From: Prauserella cavernicola
GTDB taxonomy: Bacteria > Actinomycetota > Actinomycetes > Mycobacteriales > Pseudonocardiaceae
Direction of reading: 5' to 3'
DNA: 64,000 bases
Assembly: GCF_016595675.1 (NCBI RefSeq)
Contig: NZ_JAENJH010000010.1
Location: 145,673-209,672, forward strand
Below the pieces are notes generated by a model that saw only the letters and a program-made list of their open reading frames with translations, was not told where the DNA came from and searched no databases. This document shows positions 11,439-20,619 of this stretch, in pieces (positions within the stretch are counted from its first letter, which is position 1; each line of letters begins with the position of its first letter). A program made the translations under genes and the position numbers.

Positions 11439-11929
11439 ACGACGCAGGGGCCTCGGCGTTGCCGCAGGCGAACGGGCTGCCCCGACGACGGGCAGGGACC
11501 AGGACCGACTCGAAGACCGCCGCTCAGCAGGGCCCCGGCTGGCTGGTGTCGGCGTTCAGCGAGGACGTCGCCGGCGTCGCGCACGCCGTGCTGGTCTCGG
11601 CCGACGGCCTGCTCGTGGCCGCGGACCGGAACCTGCCGCAGGACAGGGCCGACCAGCTCTCCGCGATCGCCTCCGGTCTCTCGAGCCTCGCGGTGGGCAC
11701 GGCCGAGCTGTTCACGGCGGGCCGCGTGGTGCAGTCGGTCATCGAGATGGAGCAGGGCTTCCTCCTGCTGATGAGCGTCGGTGACGGATCCAACCTCGTC
11801 GTGCTCGCCAGCCCCGGCTGCGACATCGGCCTGGTCGGCTACGAGATGACCCTGCTCGTCGACCGGGTCGGCAAGATGGTCGACACACCGGTGCGCCAAC
11901 CCGCAGGCACCAGGCCAGGCCGTGAGTGA
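11435..11929 (+). CDS. cvnB: Conservon roadblock/LC7 domain protein (CvnB-like)
   Basis: This 164-residue cytoplasmic protein has a roadblock/LC7 domain from about residue 28 to 135: [40 protein letters not shown], then [16 protein letters not shown] and [20 protein letters not shown]. In conservons this protein acts as the dimeric adaptor between the kinase and the small GTPase, by analogy with MglB for MglA. It begins at ATGA overlapping the kinase stop, and its own stop overlaps the start of the DUF742 gene by eight bases, so the four genes should be translated as a coupled set. The first 25 residues are a poorly conserved extension. Confidence 0.93.
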   Translation: MNDAGASALPQANGLPRRRAGTRTDSKTAAQQGPGWLVSAFSEDVAGVAHAVLVSADGLLVAADRNLPQDRADQLSAIASGLSSLAVGTAELFTAGRVVQSVIEMEQGFLLLMSVGDGSNLVVLASPGCDIGLVGYEMTLLVDRVGKMVDTPVRQPAGTRPGRE

Positions 11930-12311
11930 GGCCGAGCGATCCGGCTCCCGGCGCGAGAGCACCCGGTCCGTGCCGGGGCTCGCGCGTCCCTACGCGTGGA
12001 CCGAGGGTCGCACCAGGCCGGTCATCGAGCTGGCCATCGAGGCACTGGTACAGACCACGGCGGACGGCCACGCCGTTCCGTTCAACAGGGCCAGCCCCGC
12101 GTCGACAGTGACCCAGCTGTGCCTGCAACCGCGGTCGGTCGCCGAGATCGCCGCCCATCTCTCGGTGCCGCTCGGCGTGGCGAGGGTACTCGTCAGCGAC
12201 TTGCTCGGCTCCGGATACGTGATCGTGCGCGACACCCTCGGCGAGGACGCCAGCTGGGACGAGCGTCACGACCTGCTGGAAAGGGTCCTGAGTGGACTAC
12301 GCACGCTCTGA
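11922..12311 (+). CDS. cvnC: Conservon DUF742 protein (CvnC-like)
   Basis: This 129-residue DUF742 protein has the family pattern: [20 protein letters not shown] near the N-terminal third, then [20 protein letters not shown], which resembles a winged helix-turn-helix, and [12 protein letters not shown]. It is the third conserved component of conservons. The GTG at 11922 reads into the roadblock gene stop and the 3' end overlaps the GTPase gene by 20 bases. A role in linking the membrane kinase complex to gene expression has been suggested from its helix-turn-helix-like fold, but that is not shown by the sequence. Confidence 0.92.
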   Translation: MSEAERSGSRRESTRSVPGLARPYAWTEGRTRPVIELAIEALVQTTADGHAVPFNRASPASTVTQLCLQPRSVAEIAAHLSVPLGVARVLVSDLLGSGYVIVRDTLGEDASWDERHDLLERVLSGLRTL

Positions 12312-12879
12312 GGCCGCCCGCATCAGCTCCGCCAAGATCGTGGTCGCGGGCGGATTCGGGGTCGGCAAGACGACATTCGTCGGCGCCATCTCCGAGATCG
12401 TGCCGCTGCGCACGGAAGCCGTGCTGACGTCGGCCGGCATCGGCGTGGACGAGAACTGGGCCGTGCCCGACAAGACGTCCACGACGGTGGCGATGGACTT
12501 CGGCCGCATCACCCTCGGCGGCGACCTCGTGCTGTACCTGTTCGGCACGCCCGGCCAGCACCGGTTCTGGTTCATGTGGGACGACCTCGTGCGCGGCGCG
12601 ATCGGCGCCGTCGTGCTCGCCGACACCCGCCGGCTGGCCGACAGCTTCGCCGCCATCGACTTCTTCGAGTCGCGCGCGCTGCCGTTCGTGGTGGCCATCA
12701 ACCAGTTCCACGGATCCCGCCAGCACGCGGTCGACGACGTGCGCGACGCGCTCGCGCTCGCCCCCGGCGTCCCCGTGATCACGTGCGACGCCAGGTCCAC
12801 CGAGTCCACCAAGCTGACCCTGATCACCGCCAGCGAGCACGCCATCGCGCGGCTGCACGCGGAGAGGAGCCCGTCGTGA
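12292..12879 (+). CDS. cvnD: Conservon small GTPase (CvnD-like)
   Basis: This 195-residue Ras-like GTP-binding protein of the conservon type has P-loop GGFGVGKTT at residues 20-28, the switch region TSTTVAMDFG, G3 motif LFGTPGQHRFWFMWDDLVRG and the G4-position AINQFHG. The usual NKxD is replaced by NQFH, as is common in this family. It lacks the C-terminal lipidation signal of eukaryotic relatives, so membrane contact would come through the kinase complex. It starts at a GTG inside the DUF742 gene and ends in GTGA shared with the next gene, which places the MHYT gene in the same operon. Confidence 0.93.
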   Translation: MDYARSEAARISSAKIVVAGGFGVGKTTFVGAISEIVPLRTEAVLTSAGIGVDENWAVPDKTSTTVAMDFGRITLGGDLVLYLFGTPGQHRFWFMWDDLVRGAIGAVVLADTRRLADSFAAIDFFESRALPFVVAINQFHGSRQHAVDDVRDALALAPGVPVITCDARSTESTKLTLITASEHAIARLHAERSPS

Positions 12880-13751
12880 GCCACCACGTCCTGCACTTCG
12901 AACTCGGGGGCTGGCTGATGGTGCTGGCCTACCTCACCTCGGTGGTGGGCTGTGCGCTCGGCCTGGCCTGCACGTTGCAGGCCCGCTACACGCTGGACCA
13001 GCGCCGCAGGCTCACGTGGCTCGCGCTCGCCGCCGTCTCGATCGGCGGCACCGGCATCTGGGTCATGCACTTCATCGCGATGCTCGGGTTCGCGACGCCG
13101 GGTCTGCCGGTGCGCTACGACATCACGCGCACGGTGCTGTCGGCGGTGCTCGCGGTGGGCGCGGTGTTCGGCGGGCTGCTCGTGTTCGGCGTGCGGTCGC
13201 GGTTCTCGTGGTGGCGGCTCGGTGTTGCCGGGCTCATCACCGGGCTGGCCGTGAACCTCATGCACTACACGGGAATGTGGGCGGTGCAGGTGAAGGGCGC
13301 GATCGGCTACAACGCGGGTCTGGTGACGCTCTCGATCCTGATCGCCGTGGTGGCGGCCACGGCGGCACTGTGGTTCACGGTGATCACGAAGAAGCTCGCC
13401 CACCGTCTGCTCGCCGGTCTCGTCATGGGACTCGCGGTGACCGGCATGCACTACACCGGCATGGCGGCGGTGCGCGTGGACCTCGACCCGGCGGCACCCG
13501 ACCCGGCCGGGGTCGAGGTGTTCTCATTCCTGTTCCCCGTGTTCGTGATCGCCGCGATCGCGATGGCGGTGCCCATCTGCGCCGTCCTCATGGCGGCGCC
13601 GCTCGACGAGACGGTCGAGGACGAACCCGTGAAACCGGTGCCCCGCAGGGGAAGGCACGAGGTGACCGGGCCTCAGCCGCGCTTGTCGATGACGCAGAAC
13701 CGGTTGCCGTCCGGGTCGGCGAGCACCACGAAGTCCGCGTCGTCGGGGTAG
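12876..13751 (+). CDS. MHYT-domain membrane sensor protein linked to the conservon
   Basis: This 291-residue integral membrane protein has about seven hydrophobic segments. It has three conserved MHYT-type motifs: VMHFIAMLGF (about residues 65-74), LMHYTGMWAV (about 128-137) and GMHYTGMAAV (about 189-198). MHYT domains are proposed to bind metal, probably copper, through these Met/His residues and to sense oxygen, CO or NO. The GTG start shares bases with the GTPase stop (GTGA), so it is effectively the fifth conservon gene. The last 26 residues (from GPQPRLSMTQ) lie on top of the opposite-strand VOC gene (79 shared bases) and look like antisense translation, so a read-through of an original stop near 13672 is possible. 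Confidence 0.88.
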   Translation: MSHHVLHFELGGWLMVLAYLTSVVGCALGLACTLQARYTLDQRRRLTWLALAAVSIGGTGIWVMHFIAMLGFATPGLPVRYDITRTVLSAVLAVGAVFGGLLVFGVRSRFSWWRLGVAGLITGLAVNLMHYTGMWAVQVKGAIGYNAGLVTLSILIAVVAATAALWFTVITKKLAHRLLAGLVMGLAVTGMHYTGMAAVRVDLDPAAPDPAGVEVFSFLFPVFVIAAIAMAVPICAVLMAAPLDETVEDEPVKPVPRRGRHEVTGPQPRLSMTQNRLPSGSASTTKSASSG

Positions 13752-14050
13752 CGGTCCCAGTCGACCCGGGTCGCGCCGAGGCCCAGCAGCCGCTCGACCT
13801 CGGCCTCGGGCCGCTCGGTGTAGAGGTCGAGGTGCACGCGCGGCTCGGGCTGCACGGGGGACTCACTGCGGCCGAGCGCGAGGCCGGTGCCGGAACCGCC
13901 CGGCGGCACGAGCACCGCCCAGTCGGTGTCAGTCGTGTCGTCGCGGGGCATGAAGCCGAGTGCGACGGTCCAGAACCGGACCGCGCGGGGCACGTCGTCG
14001 ACGCCGAGCACGACCGTGCCGATGCTCAGTGCCGGAAGTGACTCGGACAT
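13673..14050 (-). CDS. VOC-family (glyoxalase/bleomycin-resistance fold) protein
   Basis: This 125-residue single-domain VOC protein shows ALSIGTVVLGVDDVPRAVRF, ALGFMPRDD, the middle strand PRVHLDLYTERPEAEVERL, and ends with FVVLADPDGNRFCVID, the usual last strands with the acidic metal-ligand position. Members are dioxygenases, isomerases or drug-binding proteins; the reaction cannot be told. The ATG at 14050 is chosen because it precedes the first beta strand by nine residues; an in-frame codon at 14086 adds 12 residues. Its 3' end overlaps the end of the MHYT gene on the other strand. Confidence 0.85.
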   Translation of the reverse strand: MSESLPALSIGTVVLGVDDVPRAVRFWTVALGFMPRDDTTDTDWAVLVPPGGSGTGLALGRSESPVQPEPRVHLDLYTERPEAEVERLLGLGATRVDWDRYPDDADFVVLADPDGNRFCVIDKRG

Positions 14051-14111
14051 GACCACACCCTGCCAGGCGGGCGCGGCGGGCTCCACCGGGAAAACCCGCC
14101 GCGCGCCCGGG

Positions 14112-14564
14112 TCAGGCGCCTGCCGCGGCCTCGATCGCGGCGAGATCGATCTTGCCCATGGTCAGCATCGCCTCCATGGCCCGCTTCGCGCGGGCGGGAT
14201 CCGGGTCCGCGAGCAGTTCCGGCAGCCGCTTGGGGATGATCTGCCACGACAGGCCGTAGCGGTCCTTGAGCCAGCCGCACTGGCCGTCCGAACCGCCCTC
14301 GGTGAGCCTGTCCCACAGCTCGTCGACCTCGGCCTGCGAGTCGCAGCTGACGAAGATGGACGTCGCCTCGGTGAACGCGTTGGCCGGGCCGCCGTTCAGG
14401 GCCGCGAACCGCTGCCCGTCGAGCTCGAAGGTCACCAGCATGACCGAGCCGTCGGGGCCGGTGGTCACCTCGCCGACCGTGGAGTTGGGCACCAGCGACA
14501 CGTAGAACTCGGCGGCCTCCTTGGCCGCGCCGTCGTACCAGAGGAAGGTGGAGATCTTGCTCAT
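14112..14564 (-). CDS. PhnB-like VOC-fold protein
   Basis: This 150-residue protein is of the PhnB / '3-demethylubiquinone methyltransferase-like' VOC group. It shows STFLWYDGAAKEAAEFYVSL at the N-terminus, then FELDGQRFAALNGGP, EATSIFVSCDSQAEVDELWD, GGSDGQCGWLKDRYGLSWQI and a C-terminal helix RAKRAMEAMLTMGKIDLAAI. Despite the common database name these proteins lack a methyltransferase fold, and their substrates are mostly unknown. It lies 61 bases upstream of the other VOC gene on the same strand, so the two may form one transcription unit. A palindrome 30 bases upstream of its start is a candidate operator. Confidence 0.88.
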   Translation of the reverse strand: MSKISTFLWYDGAAKEAAEFYVSLVPNSTVGEVTTGPDGSVMLVTFELDGQRFAALNGGPANAFTEATSIFVSCDSQAEVDELWDRLTEGGSDGQCGWLKDRYGLSWQIIPKRLPELLADPDPARAKRAMEAMLTMGKIDLAAIEAAAGA

Positions 14565-14593
14565 CGTCTGCTCCTGACTCGTCGTCTCGGTGT

Positions 14594-14615
14594 GCGTGGC
14601 CTCGCGAGGCCACGC
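14594..14615. promoter_or_regulatory. Perfect 22-bp palindrome upstream of the PhnB-like gene
   Basis: GCGTGGCCTCG is followed immediately by its exact reverse complement. It lies between two divergent genes, 30 bases before the PhnB-like start, so it is more likely an operator or mRNA-leader hairpin than a terminator. Confidence 0.45.
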
Positions 14616-14668
14616 TGGTATGTCGGAGCCGCCGAGCGCACTTCGACAGGGAACGACCCGAATGCGCT

Positions 14669-14682
14669 GTGACCTGAGTCAC
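14669..14682. promoter_or_regulatory. GTGAC-N4-GTCAC palindrome upstream of merR
   Basis: The sequence GTGACCTGAGTCAC is an inverted repeat 45 bases upstream of the merR start. A TAGGCT -10-like element lies closer to the start. MerR regulators bind such dyads within promoters, so this is a candidate autoregulatory site. Confidence 0.4.
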
Positions 14683-14726
14683 TGTTGTCGTGCCTTCTCG
14701 TCCACGTCAATCCCTAGGCTCGACTC

Positions 14727-15149
14727 ATGAAAATCGGCGAACTCGCCAGGCGGGCCGGGACCAGCACCAGGGCGCTGCGGTTCTACGAGGAGCAGGGACT
14801 GCTCACGGCGGCCCGCTCGGCCAACGGCTACCGCGAGTACGACGAGGGCCACGTGCGGCTGGTCGGCGAGATCCTCACGCTGCGCGAGGTCGGCCTGAGC
14901 CTCGACGACACCAGACCGTTCGTGGAGTGCCTGCGCGCCGGGCACGACTCCGGCGACGCGTGCGCCGACTCGATCGAGGTCTACGAACGCAAGATCGCCG
15001 AGGTGGACGACGTGCTCGCCCATCTCGGCGAGGTGCGGGCCGGCCTCGTGGCCAAGCTCGCGCAGGCGCTCGCGCGCCGCCCGCTGCCGTGCGTCGTGCC
15101 CGGCGGTGATCACTCCGACAACTCCGCGACAGGGGACGAGGACAGATGA
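14727..15149 (+). CDS. MerR-family transcriptional regulator
   Basis: This 140-residue regulator has the canonical MerR N-terminal winged helix (MKIGELARRAGTSTRALRFY, EEQGLLTAARSANGYREYDE) and a C-terminal dimerisation coiled coil. The effector region holds cysteines at VECLRAGHDSGDAC and RPLPCVVPGG, which could form a thiol- or metal-sensing site. The gene ends in ATGA overlapping the thioredoxin start, and the FGE gene follows nine bases after that, so the regulator heads a three-gene operon. Redox or metal control of the operon is an inference from the cysteines and the thioredoxin neighbour. Confidence 0.9.
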   Translation: MKIGELARRAGTSTRALRFYEEQGLLTAARSANGYREYDEGHVRLVGEILTLREVGLSLDDTRPFVECLRAGHDSGDACADSIEVYERKIAEVDDVLAHLGEVRAGLVAKLAQALARRPLPCVVPGGDHSDNSATGDEDR

Positions 15150-15493
15150 CCACAGCGAACCGGACGGGCGAGGTCCTCGCCGTCACCGACGACACGTTCC
15201 GCGCCGAGGTGCTCGACCGGCCAGGGCCCGTGCTCGTGGACTTCTGGGCCGAGTGGTGCCCGCCCTGCCGCATGGTGGCGCCGGTGCTCGCCGAGATCGC
15301 CGCCGAGCGTGCGGACATGCTGACGATCCGCTCGATCAACTCCGACGAGAACCCGCTGACCACCCGCGACCATCAGGTGATGTCGCTGCCCACGCTCGTG
15401 CTCTTCCAGGACGGCGAGCCGATCCGGATGCTCGTGGGCGCCAGGCCCAAGGCCCGGCTGCTCGCCGAACTGGACGACGCGCTCGGCGGTTAG
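15146..15493 (+). CDS. Thioredoxin
   Basis: This 115-residue single-domain thioredoxin has VLVDFWAEWCPPCRMVAPVL with redox-active Cys38 and Cys41, the cis-proline strand VMSLPTLVLFQDGEP, and a final helix LLAELDDALGG. The active site is CPPC rather than the usual CGPC; the middle proline pair should shift its redox potential. There is no signal peptide, so it is cytoplasmic. It is translationally coupled to the MerR gene (ATGA) and nine bases before a formylglycine-generating enzyme gene. The stretch Cys-Pro-Pro-Cys-Arg (38-42) formally fits the CxPxR consensus that FGE recognises, as does any thioredoxin with CxPCR. Confidence 0.93.
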   Translation: MTTANRTGEVLAVTDDTFRAEVLDRPGPVLVDFWAEWCPPCRMVAPVLAEIAAERADMLTIRSINSDENPLTTRDHQVMSLPTLVLFQDGEPIRMLVGARPKARLLAELDDALGG

Positions 15494-15502
15494 GGTGGCC
15501 GG

Positions 15503-16417
15503 GTGTCCGGTTGCTGCCCGCCCTCCCGCTCCAGTGATCCCGCCGTAGCCGCGCAGGTCGTCGCCGCGCGGGAGGACGGCGGTCTGGCCGCTCTCGACCG
15601 ACCGCTCGTGCTGCCGGGCGGAACCTTCCGGATGGGCACCGACGACAGCGACGGCTTCCCCGGCGACGGCGAGGGCCCGGTGCGCGAGGTCACCGTGGCG
15701 TCGTTCGCCGTCGACGCCCACTGCGTCACCAACGAGCGCTTCGCCGCGTTCACCGCGGCCACGGACTACCGCACCGACGCGGAGCGGTTCGGCTGGAGCT
15801 ACGTCTTCGCCAAGTTCCTGCCCGGGGCGCTGCGCAAGAACTCGCCCCGGCCGGAGCAGACACCGTGGTGGTGTGGCGTGCAGGGCGCGTACTGGCGCGA
15901 GCCGGAGGGCCCTGGCAGCGCCCTCGACGGGCGAGAGCACCACCCCGTCGTCCACATCTCCTGGAACGACGCGCAGGCCTACTGTTCCTGGGCGGGTACA
16001 CGGCTGCCGACGGAGGCCGAGTGGGAGTACGCCGCGCGCGGTGGGCTCGACGGCGCCCGCTACGCGTGGGGCGACGAGCTCACCCCGGACGGGCAGCACC
16101 GGTGCAACATCTGGCAGGGCGCCTTCCCCGTGCGCAACACCGAGGAGGACGGCTTCGTCGGCACCGCGCCCGTGGATTCCTTCCCTCCCAACGGTTTCGG
16201 CCTGCACAACGTGGCGGGCAACGTGTGGGAGTGGTGCGCGTGCGCGTTCGACCCGGAGCACCGGGCCATGCGCGGCGGCTCCTACCTGTGCCACGACTCC
16301 TACTGCAACCGCTACCGCGTGGCCGCGCGCACCGGCAACACCCCGGACAGCTCCAGCGGCAACCTCGGGTTCCGCTGCGCTGCCGACACCGCCGACGCTA
16401 CCGACAACGCCGACTGA
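15503..16417 (+). CDS. Formylglycine-generating enzyme (FGE / SUMF1 family)
   Basis: This 304-residue protein would oxidise a cysteine in a CxPxR motif of type I sulfatases to C-alpha-formylglycine, using copper and oxygen. The FGE-sulfatase fold landmarks are present: GGTFRMGTDDSDGFPGDGEG, SFAVDAHCVTNERFAAF, PVVHISWNDAQAYCSWAG, RLPTEAEWEYAARGG, GLHNVAGNVWEW. Most telling is RGGSYLCHDSYCNRYRVAAR, with the catalytic cysteine pair at 263 and 268, then GFRC. This distinguishes true FGE from the larger group of non-catalytic SUMF1 relatives. The GTG at 15503 fits the N-terminus SGCCPPS. No sulfatase gene is nearby; the operon partners are MerR and thioredoxin. Confidence 0.93.
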   Translation: MSGCCPPSRSSDPAVAAQVVAAREDGGLAALDRPLVLPGGTFRMGTDDSDGFPGDGEGPVREVTVASFAVDAHCVTNERFAAFTAATDYRTDAERFGWSYVFAKFLPGALRKNSPRPEQTPWWCGVQGAYWREPEGPGSALDGREHHPVVHISWNDAQAYCSWAGTRLPTEAEWEYAARGGLDGARYAWGDELTPDGQHRCNIWQGAFPVRNTEEDGFVGTAPVDSFPPNGFGLHNVAGNVWEWCACAFDPEHRAMRGGSYLCHDSYCNRYRVAARTGNTPDSSSGNLGFRCAADTADATDNAD

Positions 16418-16418
16418 C

Positions 16419-17201
16419 TCAGGTCCGCAGCCGCGCGTCGACGCCGTCGAGCAGCACCTCGAGGCCGTAGGTGAACGCCTCCCTGGCCTCCTGCTCCAGG
16501 TAGGGCACCGACTCGTCGTCGAGTTCGAACGCGCCGTGCGACTCCATCTCGGTCAGCGCGGGGAAGCGCTGCGCGAAGTCGGGCGCGACGGTCTCCAGCT
16601 CCGCCGAGCGCGCGTACCACCACTCGTCGTCGGACATCCCCGTCGCGTCGGGCGCCCTGCGGGTGTCGGACGCCGTCTGCGCCGAGCCGCGCACGAAGTG
16701 GACCAGCGTCGACACCAGCCTGCGCAGGCGCGAGGCAGGCAGGCCGGTCTCGCGCACGATCGTCACCAGGTTCTCGAGGAACGTGTACTCGTGCGGACCG
16801 AGCACCGGCCGCGCCTGTGACACCTGCAGTACCCACGGATGCCGCACGAAGAACGCCCAGAGGTCCCAGGCCCACGCCGTGACGGCCGCGCGCCAGCCCT
16901 CGCTCAGGTCGTAGGGCTCGCCCAGCTCCGTGAACGCGCGGTCGTACATGAGGTCGACGAGCTCGCTCTTGCTGGGCACGTAGGTGTAGAGCGCCATCGC
17001 CGTCCGGCCGAGCCGCTCGCCGACCGCGCGCATCGACAGCGCGGCCATGCCCTCGGCGTCGGCGACCTCGATCGCGGTGTCGACGATGGCGTCCACGCTC
17101 AGCGCCGGTCGCGGACCGGGGCGCACGGGTTCCGGGTCCGTCCCGCGCCAGAGCAGGGCCATGGAACGGCGGGCGTCGCCCTGTGCGGCGAAGACGACCA
17201 C
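16419..17201 (-). CDS. TetR-family regulator of the divergent UvrA-like gene
   Basis: This 260-residue regulator has its DNA-binding domain at about residues 30-80 (ALSVDAIVDTAIEVADAEGM, AALSMRAVGERLGRTAMALY, TYVPSKSELVDL) followed by an all-helical TetR_C ligand domain. The GTG at 17201 has GGAGG five bases upstream on the minus strand and gives the N-terminus MVVFAAQGDARRS; an ATG 13 codons later has no ribosome binding site. It is transcribed away from the UvrA-like ATPase gene, with two identical-pattern palindromes in the 114-base gap, so it very probably represses that gene and itself. The inducing compound is unknown but is likely a DNA-acting or aromatic drug. Confidence 0.92.
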   Translation of the reverse strand: MVVFAAQGDARRSMALLWRGTDPEPVRPGPRPALSVDAIVDTAIEVADAEGMAALSMRAVGERLGRTAMALYTYVPSKSELVDLMYDRAFTELGEPYDLSEGWRAAVTAWAWDLWAFFVRHPWVLQVSQARPVLGPHEYTFLENLVTIVRETGLPASRLRRLVSTLVHFVRGSAQTASDTRRAPDATGMSDDEWWYARSAELETVAPDFAQRFPALTEMESHGAFELDDESVPYLEQEAREAFTYGLEVLLDGVDARLRT

Positions 17202-17255
17202 GGTGCCTCCAGACGTGTTCGGCGCGCTCGGCCGGCGTGACTTGCCGCCCGAACT

Positions 17256-17270
17256 CTTTACAGCATAAAG
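17256..17270. promoter_or_regulatory. Operator copy 1, CTTTA-N5-TAAAG
   Basis: The 15-bp palindrome CTTTACAGCATAAAG lies between the divergent tetR and uvrA-like genes. A second copy with one base different in the spacer follows 29 bases later. The pair, about 2.75 helix turns apart, is the likely TetR binding region. Confidence 0.7.
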
Positions 17271-17284
17271 TAGCGCCCTCATCT

Positions 17285-17299
17285 CTTTACGGCATAAAG
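17285..17299. promoter_or_regulatory. Operator copy 2, CTTTA-N5-TAAAG
   Basis: CTTTACGGCATAAAG matches copy 1 except for one spacer base and ends nine bases before the ribosome binding site region of the UvrA-like gene. Binding here would block its transcription or translation start. Confidence 0.7.
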
Positions 17300-17315
17300 A
17301 TACAGGGGGAGAAGT

Positions 17316-19592
<2,277 letters not shown>

Positions 19593-19626
19593 CCCCGCTG
19601 CCCCGCCCCTGGTGCGTGTGATGACC

Positions 19627-19679
19627 GCGGTGAAGGGCACCTTTACTGCGTTGGATGCGGTAAAGGTGCCCTTCACCGC
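19627..19679. repeat. Perfect 20-bp inverted repeat, dispersed-element-like
   Basis: GCGGTGAAGGGCACCTTTAC (19627-19646) and its exact reverse complement (19660-19679) flank a 13-base loop. It sits between the UvrA-like gene and glutathione peroxidase, with no T run, so it could terminate the upstream transcript by structure alone. The perfect arms and unusual AAAGGTGCCCTT core look like a small repetitive element rather than an ordinary terminator. Confidence 0.6.
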
Positions 19680-19721
19680 AGGCGGGCAGTGCGCTGGGTG
19701 GTGGCGGGTAGGGTCGCTGGC

Positions 19722-20210
19722 ATGGCGTTTTCCGAGATCGAACTGCGCACGTTGTCCGGTGAACCCGCGACGCTCGGCGGGCTCGGGGCGAAGGCGCTGC
19801 TCGTGGTGAACGTGGCGTCGAAGTGCGGCCTGACGCCGCAGTACGAGGGCCTCGAGCGGCTCCAGCGGCGCTACGCCGAGCGCGGCTTCTCGGTGGCGGG
19901 GTTCCCGTGCAACCAGTTCATGGGCCAGGAACCGGGAACCTCCGAGGAGATCGCCCAGTTCTGCTCCGCGACCTACGGCGTCAGCTTCCCGATGTTCGAG
20001 AAGCTCGAGGTCAACGGCGAGGGCAGGCACCCGCTCTTCGCCGAGCTGGTGCGCGCGGCCGACGCGGACGGCGAGGCGGGCGACATCCAGTGGAACTTCG
20101 AGAAGTTCCTCGTCTCCGGCGACGGTGAGGTGCTCGCCAGGTTCCGTCCGCGCACCGACCCGGAGTCGGCCGAGGTCGCCGACGCCATCGAGGCCGCGCT
20201 CGGCATCTAG
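19722..20210 (+). CDS. Glutathione peroxidase family (thiol peroxidase) protein
   Basis: This 162-residue peroxidase has the family signature VVNVASKCGLTPQY with a cysteine (Cys35) where animal enzymes have selenocysteine, then GFSVAGFPCNQFMGQEPGT and the Trp/Asn of the catalytic triad in DIQWNFEKFLV. Bacterial cysteine-type members normally reduce hydroperoxides with thioredoxin rather than glutathione, in keeping with actinomycetes lacking glutathione. The ATG at 19722 is preferred; an upstream in-frame codon adds 11 residues unlike the family. It stands alone. Confidence 0.93.
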   Translation: MAFSEIELRTLSGEPATLGGLGAKALLVVNVASKCGLTPQYEGLERLQRRYAERGFSVAGFPCNQFMGQEPGTSEEIAQFCSATYGVSFPMFEKLEVNGEGRHPLFAELVRAADADGEAGDIQWNFEKFLVSGDGEVLARFRPRTDPESAEVADAIEAALGI

Positions 20211-20363
20211 GGCGCGTCGGACGATTCCGCTACCGGCTGTGCGGAGCGAGCGCCGAGGCTCGCCGCGTTGTCGGGACAGCCCGAGTACCGCCCAGTACAA
20301 GGGCGGCAGCCCTCCGCCTTGCGCTCCGACGCGCTGATCTCCGCTCGCTCGGCAGGGAACCCC

Positions 20364-20474
20364 TCAGAGACGCCCTCGGTGCCAGATCGGGGTGTCGCCG
20401 CCGCCCGGGTGCGGTAGACACGCGGACATCGCGAGCAGGACGACACCACCCACAAGGCCGAGCCAAGGTCGCAT
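20364..20474 (-). CDS. Possible small lipoprotein
   Basis: A 36-residue frame begins ATG (20474) and reads MRPWLGLVGGVVLLAMSACL, followed by PHPGGGDTPIWHRG. Residues 5-18 are hydrophobic after a positively charged start and the Met-Ser-Ala-Cys at 16-19 is a lipobox-like site. GAGGA lies just upstream of the ATG, a little close. Such tiny lipoproteins are easily missed in annotation. The surrounding 20211-20619 region otherwise shows no credible gene, so this is the best candidate there, but chance cannot be excluded. Confidence 0.45.
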   Translation of the reverse strand: MRPWLGLVGGVVLLAMSACLPHPGGGDTPIWHRGRL

Positions 20475-20573
20475 GGTCCTCGGACGGGACCCGCGCACCT
20501 CGCGGTGGCAGGCGCTGGCCGCGCCCGCGCCGCGGTACCCGGCACACTCCCGCCGACGTTCTGAGCACACGGC

Positions 20574-20608
20574 ACGAAGGCCCCCGCGAACCTCGCGGGG
20601 GCCTTCGT
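20574..20608 (-). terminator. Hairpin terminator after the YeeE-type gene
   Basis: ACGAAGGCCCCCGCGA and its exact complement flank a three-base loop, 12 bases past the YeeE-type stop. It is a strong GC-rich stem without a T run, as is common in actinomycetes. Confidence 0.7.
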
Positions 20609-20619
20609 CGGGTCGTGGG

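Noticed and set aside
14594..14615. 22-base palindrome as a terminator
   Set aside because: It lies between divergent start codons, where no transcript ends.
20230..20568. 112-residue minus-strand frame after glutathione peroxidase
   Set aside because: It is Arg/Pro/Ser-rich with no motif; only the short lipoprotein-like frame inside the region looks credible.
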